Assembly: GCA_021234535.1 (NCBI GenBank)
Contig: CM037833.1
Span: 4,982,709 to 5,046,708, forward strand
DNA length: 64,000 nt
DNA from: Stichopus chloronotus
Lineage: Eukaryota > Echinodermata > Holothuroidea > Aspidochirotida > Stichopodidae
Direction of reading: 5' to 3'
In this document: positions 57,473 through 64,000 of the stretch, piece by piece
Position numbering within the stretch: position 1 is the first letter of the stretch
How the letters are laid out: every line of letters starts with the position of its first letter
Made by a program: the position numbers and the translations under genes
Notes under the pieces: generated by a model
What the model was told of the DNA's origin: nothing
What the model saw: only the letters and a program-made list of their open reading frames with translations
Databases searched by the model: none

Positions 57473-60400
57473 AATGTGGGCGACAAAGCGGAGCGCCACC
57501 ATGATTTCGGCGAAGCTCCAGATGGACAAAAAATGATCCGCCAAGGTTCTGCAAAGTTGGAATAGTCATGCCAAGCTGCCAATATTAAATAAAATTTATG
57601 CTATCCTCGACTGTCTAATACGCGCTCCACCGTCTTCTCCAAACCCCGTCCCCTCCCCCATTTTTTTTTAGGTTTATGTACGTTTATGGTGTTTGATGAT
57701 TAAACCTGGTGGTGTGCCTACTACTCAAGTCTCTCAATTGGATTCGGGTTTCAACGTATCTGGAATAATTGAAATGTTTTTGTCATACTCTATAGGCCTA
57801 ATTGAGGTGTTCTTTTCATCACCACCCAGCCTATAATCATGTGCCCTTGCAAGGAGATTCAGTTGCCATACACGGAATGAAGGCATTTTCTGAAATGAAG
57901 TATAGAAATGTTGGAGATAGAGAAAAAAACTATAAAAGAAATGCCCTAGTCAAATGTAGGGAGCGCAAAAGACGTTTTCACATTTTTTCCTCTGAAAATA
58001 CATGGAACATCTTGTGCACTGTAGTAACATGAAAAGTCCTGTATAGCGTAACACTGTGTGTCAGTAGTTTGTAGCATTGTCAGGACTCCACTACATCCAG
58101 AGAAATGCAATTTCTGAAAATTGCAGCTGTCAGATGCAACGCACTGCAAATAAGCCTATATAATATATATTTCAAGGAGGGTTGGTGCTCTGAAATTTCT
58201 GAATGCATATACCAATGACCTCTACGACAGTGTATCGAGAATGCCTTTAAGACGCAACGAAAGCTTTTCTGCACCAATAAAGGTATAACAAATACTGTAT
58301 CTTGTAGACCCAACGTAACGACAATCTACGGCGGCCTAGAGATATATGCGGGCCATCTTGTTAGTTTTTTTTTACGGAATGTTTATATCATTCGGTTCTC
58401 GAGTTCGCTACTGGAAAGATTTTTATGTACAGATAGGTCCATAGCCTACTTAAAAACTGCATAAGAGTAGTACAAATTAGGGTTACTATGGGTGATGTTG
58501 CACATTTGCATATTAATTTGTGACTAGATATCGCAATATTTTACCCTAGTTTAAATCTATAACTAACGAGAGTATAGGAATATGGTGGAGACCGATTACA
58601 AACTCATTGTGAAAATGTTACCACATTACGGCTTCATTATAATTCAGTCGATCTATGTAAGTCAAGTAAGTTTGTAAGATTCCAGTTAATGCAACATAAT
58701 TTAATAACATGAAAACTGAAGCTGGTGACGTTTATTTTCCAGATTATTTCTTTCAACCATGTGGTAGTTATGTACAGATAGATGTATTTCCAAAATGTCG
58801 TACAACGCAAAATGTCTTTCAGATAGGCCTAAGTCGGGTGCCGGAAAAGTTTCTGCTTTTCGTCCACAACATTGTTTTTCAGAGTGGGAAAACGCAAAGA
58901 GAGAGAAAATTTGTGGGTTTTTTGTAGGGAAATTATGATTTCGCTATTGAATTACAACGGGTGCAAAAACTGTCGTTTTTGTTGGGGGACTTTGCTTCCA
59001 TTCCTTTCCCTTCAAATATTTTCACAAAACGCAAGAATGAAGAAAAATTTAGCTAGTGACTCAGTCGATATTGTGAGAACTGATGCATTTCTAATCTCTA
59101 GTAAATAGCTTAAACGATGATAGGGTCAAGGGTAGTTTCGTTTTAATGCTTCTTACGTAATCCTGACAGATTAACAACAGCTAAATGTGGGTTGAGGGCA
59201 CAAAATTGTTGAGATTCATCAACGGAACTGACATAAAGAAAGGAAATAGGTCAGCTTCAAATTGTATGGATTACATATCCTTTAAATCCATTTACAAGCT
59301 TAAGTATAAGAGTATAAGCACAAGTTGAAGTAATATATTATCAGGGAAAAGTTTCAAAAAGCTGTATGTGAACCTTCTATTTTAATCTTGTCATAGTTTT
59401 CAGTACCAAAAAGAGATTGCACTTGTGAAGTCAATGATTTCAAACTACCCTCCCCTACATCCTGACCCCCCACACTCCGCATTACCGGCCAACAACATAT
59501 CTCTCTTCCCTTTTGTCTTCTCTTTTGCTCTCATTAATTTTTTTTGGGGGGGACAACACATCGTGTCCCCAAGATTTCTTTGGGACAACACTTTCGTCCT
59601 GCCCCATCCCTTCCTTGTGACGCCAGTGGGTATACGATCAGTGAATCTCTTTATCTCTTTGAATCTTTAGATTTGTAGAGTCATGGTAAATCATACAGTA
59701 TCTATAAAAATTACAATGTTTTTGTTTTATTTGGTAGACAGAGTCACAGAGGTCAAGTTTCCCCATTTCAACAAGGGAGTGTTAATCTTTTTTGATGAGA
59801 GTAGATGATTTTTTAGTTTTTCAAAATTTAATATTTAATGCTAGTCTACTTTTTTGGAAAATTACAACGTATCCATACAAACATAGGAAAATGTCACAGT
59901 GAGGGATTGAGAGTAGTCAGTCTATAAGGAGTGCAAGTTAAAAGTAAAGTTTCGACACTATTATTTAAGCATTCTGGATTTAATGAATTAGTGTTATGCT
60001 AATTTCTCATTTCATCTGAAAGCGTTCATCGGGCACACACCATGTTTGCAGCAGTAATAGGGAAAGCCGGTTAATAATAAGGCTCTTAGCCCGAAGATGT
60101 GTTAGTATTACGAACGGTTCGATATGTATAATTATGAGAAGGGTTTGTTGTTCACAAGGTTCACGTTATTAGTTTATAGGATGAAAGGTTCGATATTCAT
60201 AATACGAAAAAAGGTTCGTTATTCATTATAAAAATAAGGTTACTAATTCATAATACTGGAAACTTCATCTACAATGATGAGGACTATACACTGGTGATGC
60301 TGCAGTATTTGCCCCCAAAGTGGCCAAGCCCTCCCCACCCCCTCCTCAAGGAAGCCGGGAGATTAACCTGAAGCATGGCAAGGGAGATGGAGTGCCAAGA

Positions 60401-61166
60401 CGAACTAGAAAGTGGACTTTGGCCTCGGTTTTGAGTATGGAACACTGTAAATTATGAGCTATTGTAGACTACATTCTTTTTATATTGAACAAGGGACCTT
60501 ATGACCCTGGAACCAGCGCCAGAAATTTTTTATGAATAACGAAACCTAAACAATTTTCTAAAGCCACAGTTTGACTAACGAACCTTATGAATGTCGGGTA
60601 GACCCCATCGACGTGGCGCCAAATTCAGTAGCCAATAAAACTGTGATGAACATGTAGTAACTGGCATCATTGCTTATTAAATTCTTATACATTCTTAAAT
60701 CCCAAGAAAAAGAAATTTGCTGTATAACAACATCAGTTTACTAATTGCCTGAGCAGACATGGGTCAGCATCTGTGGCTTAAATTAAGCGTAACTGCATTC
60801 TATGCAATAAAATAGCCACACTGTAGCAATCAGCCCATACCACATATTAAACCAAATATTAGCCATGTTGTTTTCCTTGCCAAAAGTCCCTCCAACATTC
60901 CACACTCCAAAATTTATTGCCGGTTGACAGATAGCCCGCACAACGGACGTGTATTACTCATCCATCCGCCTTACACTGTAAAAAATGACTGTAACTTATA
61001 CTGTGTTTTCCTGGTACAGTAAATTACTGGATTCTGTACGTTAACTCTAGACGCGCTCTGAGAAAACAGTGCGGACGACAGTACTGTAAATAAACCACAG
61101 ACGTCATCGTTTACGCGGGCAAATATGAATGCACCTGTCACATTCACATGCCATGCACTATTCTTC

Positions 61167-61207
61167 TACGTACGTACGTACGTACACGCGCACGTCGTAC
61201 GTACGTC
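61167..61207. repeat. (TACG)n microsatellite
   Basis: TACG units repeat four to five times, interrupted by ACGCGCACGTC and then resuming. Smaller ACGT-type tracts occur near 22283 and 22429. Confidence 0.85.
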
Positions 61208-62097
61208 TGGCCTGCAGGCCTGGCTATAGGCCAGGGCGCGCTGCACCTATCGTTGTTGCTGGCCATGGTCGAAGTGATTGTGTGGCTCTACAAAACAGCC
61301 TGCTTCAAAGTTCCAATCCATCTTTTTTCTTCTGTGAAAGGTATATCATGCATGGTTCTTGTAGATTATGTACTCTTTGGGAAGAAATTTGACTGATAGT
61401 TTGTTTCTTGAATTGAGGATTCGTAATTGCTTACGTCTGCCAGTGTCAATGGGGTACATATCATAGACATATTTATCAAGTTACTGTAGTACCGTTACAA
61501 TTAGGCTAGACTGAGTACACAAACTATTTTTATAATCGTAACTTAGACTGCACTTAGGCTAACATCAAATTTAGGCTAGCATATAGGCCTAGGCCTATTG
61601 ATATTTTATGATAAATATAATAATAAGCTTAATGTTATGCTTGGCCTAGCCAACTGGTAATATAAAGTATTGCCTAGACTAAGTAAAGTCTGGGTTAGCA
61701 CTCACTGGATCATGGTCAACAGCCTATAGCCTTCAATGAGTGTCTGGTGTACTAACACAAAATAGACTAACGCTGACCTAACTTACTTGCTAACTTGCAC
61801 CTTGAATGCAGGCTATTGAACAAATTGGTGCACGTGGGGCAGTGGGCCTAACAAAGAAATGTGGTATAGGGCCTAGCATTTAGGTCGGCTTGGGGACTAA
61901 ACCTACTGTAGGGGCCATGTATTTCAGTAGGAATCACCACTGACATTCATACTCATAGCCTGACACAGTTATGTAATGTACAGTAACTCCGTGGGCTAGT
62001 TACAGCAAGCATGGTTCCTTCAGGCAAGCAATTGGGATATTAAAATTGGAAACATACACCCTGCAAAAAGATAAACTGAGACACTCTTAATTTAAAA

Positions 62098-64000
62098 ATG
62101 TACATCTGTCAGCTTTGTGAATATTCAACTCCCTCAATGAAAATATTAGCATCGCATTTTGAGTATCACCGAAATGTACCAAATTTTCATTTTCCGTGTG
62201 GTGTTCCAGGATGTACACGAACATTTAGAAAATTGTCAGGTTTCAAATCCCATGTGTATCGAGATCATATTAACTTTCGTAAAGGGACTAATTATGCACA
62301 CTGTGACCTTGGAATTACATCTTTGTCATGTAATTTGGATTCATGTACTGAGAAATTTAACAGTATTAGCAACTTGCTAACCCACTTGAAGAAACACATT
62401 CGTGACAATATAGAAATATCGTGCCCATTTCAAAACTGTGCCAAATCATTTTGTGTGAGATCCTCTTTCTCATCACATCTATCACGCAAACACAGAAAGT
62501 GGCCCTCTAATTTTCTATCAGCATCAGTATTCAGCAGTGAAGATAGAGAAACACTTGAGAAGGACCAAGGATGTGATGAATATTGTAATGGTAGTGATCT
62601 GTCTGGGGATTGTGAGCATTTGGAAGTGGATGAAACCTCACATTCCAATGCGAGTGAAGAACACTACCTACGTAATTTAGCTTTATTTTACTTGAAATTG
62701 CAAGCTAAATTTCTATTGCCAGTATCTACTCTCCAGAATATTATTGAGGAGTTCCAAAGTATTCATCAAATTGGCCAGTTTCAACTGTATTGTAAACTCA
62801 AAGAACATCTTACAGCTCTCAACATCCCTGAGCAGTCTGTTCATGAGGTAATTGATGATTTGACTAAAAGTGATCTTTTAAAAACGTTTAACTCTGGAGT
62901 TCTGCGATCTGATCAAACAAGGAAGACGTTTTATCAGTCCCAGTTTTGCTATGTACCACCTGTTGAAATTTATTTAGGTGAAGATGAGAATAACAAGAGC
63001 AGGTATTGTCAATATGTGCCAATACATTCCACATTAAGAGCTCTTTTGAAGAGCAAATCTGTTGTAGAGCAGTACAACATTACCCAAAAACAAGAGAAAT
63101 ATGACAGTGATACTTTAGTAGATTATTTTTTATCATCAGAACCCAACAGCACTGTCAATTATTCTTTACCAAGACTCATTTGAGATTGTAAACCCACTTG
63201 GTTCAGGAAAGAGAAAACACAAGGTATTATCAGTGTATGCTAGCCTGGTTGATATTCTACCATATAACAGATCAAACACTGATCACATGCAGCTGGTATT
63301 ACTCTGTAGAGAGCAAGATTACAAGTATTTTGGTCAGGAAGCTGTTTTTTGTAATCTTGTGAAAGATTTGAGAGACCTTGAAGAAAATGGCATCCAGTTT
63401 GAAGATACTATTGTAAAAGGCACAGTATGCATTATTGCTGGAGACAACTTAGGGTCTCATAACATTGGAGGTTTCACTGAAAATTTTAGCACAAGTATAA
63501 ATTTTTGTCGCTTCTGTGATATAGACAGGGAGCTTTTTATTACTTCTCCAATTTCTCTTGGCACAAAAAGGACAATTCAAAGTTACAATGATGCACTTCA
63601 GCACATTGATGATAGAGAATACCTTGGGATAAAATTTGACTCTGTATTTAATGGTCTAGGTCATTTTCATGTCTGTCAACCAGGGTTACCTCCATGCCTT
63701 GGCCATGATTTGTTTGAAGGCATTGTGTCCTATGATCTTTCATTGTACATCTATCACTTAATAAAAATACAGAAAAGCTTCACATATATTCAATTAAACA
63801 GATTAATTTCACAGTTTAAGTATCTTGGAACTGATGCTGCTAATAAACCGTGTAATGTAAACATTAATGGTGAAAAGTTAGGAGGACATGCTGCCCAGAA
63901 TTGGTGTTTACTAAGATTACTTCCACTTATAATCAGTGATAAAGTTGAGAGTCTTTACGAAAATGAAGTCTGGAATCTGTGTCTGCAATTACGTAAAATT
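62098..64000 (+). CDS. C2H2 zinc-finger plus transposase-like protein, frameshifted, 3' end outside window
   Basis: The first frame (62098-63183) encodes four C2H2 fingers in the first 140 residues: CQLCEYSTPSMKILASHFEYH, CGVPGC..., CNLDSC... and CPFQNC...SRKH. The last three have four residues between cysteines. An acidic linker and helical region follow. The second frame, open from 63122 to the window end, continues the same protein: IILYQDSFEIVNPLGSGKRK, AGDNLGSHNIGGFTENFS, NFCRFC, PPCLGHDLFEGI and GGHAAQNWCLLRLLPLI. The two frames join if one T is removed from the six-T run at 63126-63131. The second half matches a multi-copy uncharacterised metazoan family, possibly a KDZ-type (Plavaka/Kyakuja-like) transposase with an RNase H-like core; the class is inferred from memory. 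It would bind DNA through the fingers. Apart from the shift it looks well preserved, so it may be a recent element copy or a domesticated gene. The start at 62098 is the first ATG before the first finger. Confidence 0.7.

Larger units (their letters stand above)
55819..62097. other. Long stretch without recognised gene
   Basis: There are many short ORFs, none with a recognisable domain. Noted inside are a 13-G run at 57460-57472, a purine-rich run near 59536-59550, a block at 60110-60240 and 60525-60580 with AAGGTTCGTTATTCAT-like words in both orientations, a TACG microsatellite at 61167-61207, and AGGCCTA-rich DNA at 61560-61900. The last kilobase may hold the promoter of the gene starting at 62098. 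Confidence 0.4.

Noticed and set aside
1..64000. tRNA, rRNA and other structured RNA genes
   Set aside because: Scanning by eye for T-loop/B-box motifs (GGTTCGAATCC-like) and rRNA-like blocks found none; a covariance-model search would be needed to exclude them.

Overview
This window looks like nuclear DNA of a metazoan, most likely a marine invertebrate. It is AT-rich, the plausible genes are split by GT/AG introns, and most recognisable protein sequence comes from eukaryotic mobile elements: Tx1-like and Jockey-like LINEs, Ty3/Gypsy, Penelope, Mutator-like and Merlin/ISXO2-like transposases, and many short TIR elements. I saw no bacterial operons, rRNA or tRNA. The element mix and the abundance of TAGGCCTA-type sequence fit a deuterostome such as an echinoderm. 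That placement is an impression, not a proof.

Layout, left to right. 0.2-1.05 kb: a tandem duplication carrying a repeated GAGGG...CCCTC hairpin motif. 2.6-5.3 kb: a nest made of an ORF1-only Tx1 LINE fragment (minus), a gutted Ty3/Gypsy element (plus) and a 300-bp long-TIR MITE. 6.2-7.35 kb: a Mutator-like transposase relic whose middle is missing. 9.7-13 kb: possible minus-strand exons, one possible plus-strand exon and a degenerate repeat rich in AGGTCA half sites. 15-17.3 kb: Merlin/ISXO2-like, MULE/ZSWIM3-like and Jockey-like LINE remnants. 18.5-19.8 kb: a duplicated exon-like segment. 21.1-21.7 kb: an ORF with a Tudor-knot (chromo-barrel-like) domain.

22.7-27.8 kb holds the best preserved element, a nearly complete two-ORF Tx1-like LINE on the minus strand. 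Its ORF2 is shortened by a single-base frameshift close to the C-terminus. 31.4-34.3 kb: three exons whose splice phases agree, apparently the 3' end of an uncharacterised gene, with a TIR element in its last intron and a related one just downstream. 37.6-39.1 kb: another decayed transposase-like gene next to a cluster of GACTAAC repeats. 40.1-40.5 kb: an unusual array of about twenty GAATGCAA/TTGCATTC motifs in both orientations. 51.8-52.2 kb: a Penelope GIY-YIG endonuclease fragment. 55.3-55.8 kb: a dispersed repeat (second copy at 5.4 kb) abutting a MITE.

62.1 kb to the window end is the most gene-like locus: four C2H2 fingers followed by a long conserved transposase-like region, broken only by one extra T in a six-T run, and continuing off the right edge.

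The genes do not form one pathway. The window is best read as a graveyard of mobile DNA around one or two candidate host or domesticated genes (31.4-34.3 kb and 62.1-64 kb). The long stretches between hold no coding signal I can support. Family names come from recognising motifs by eye; no database search was run.
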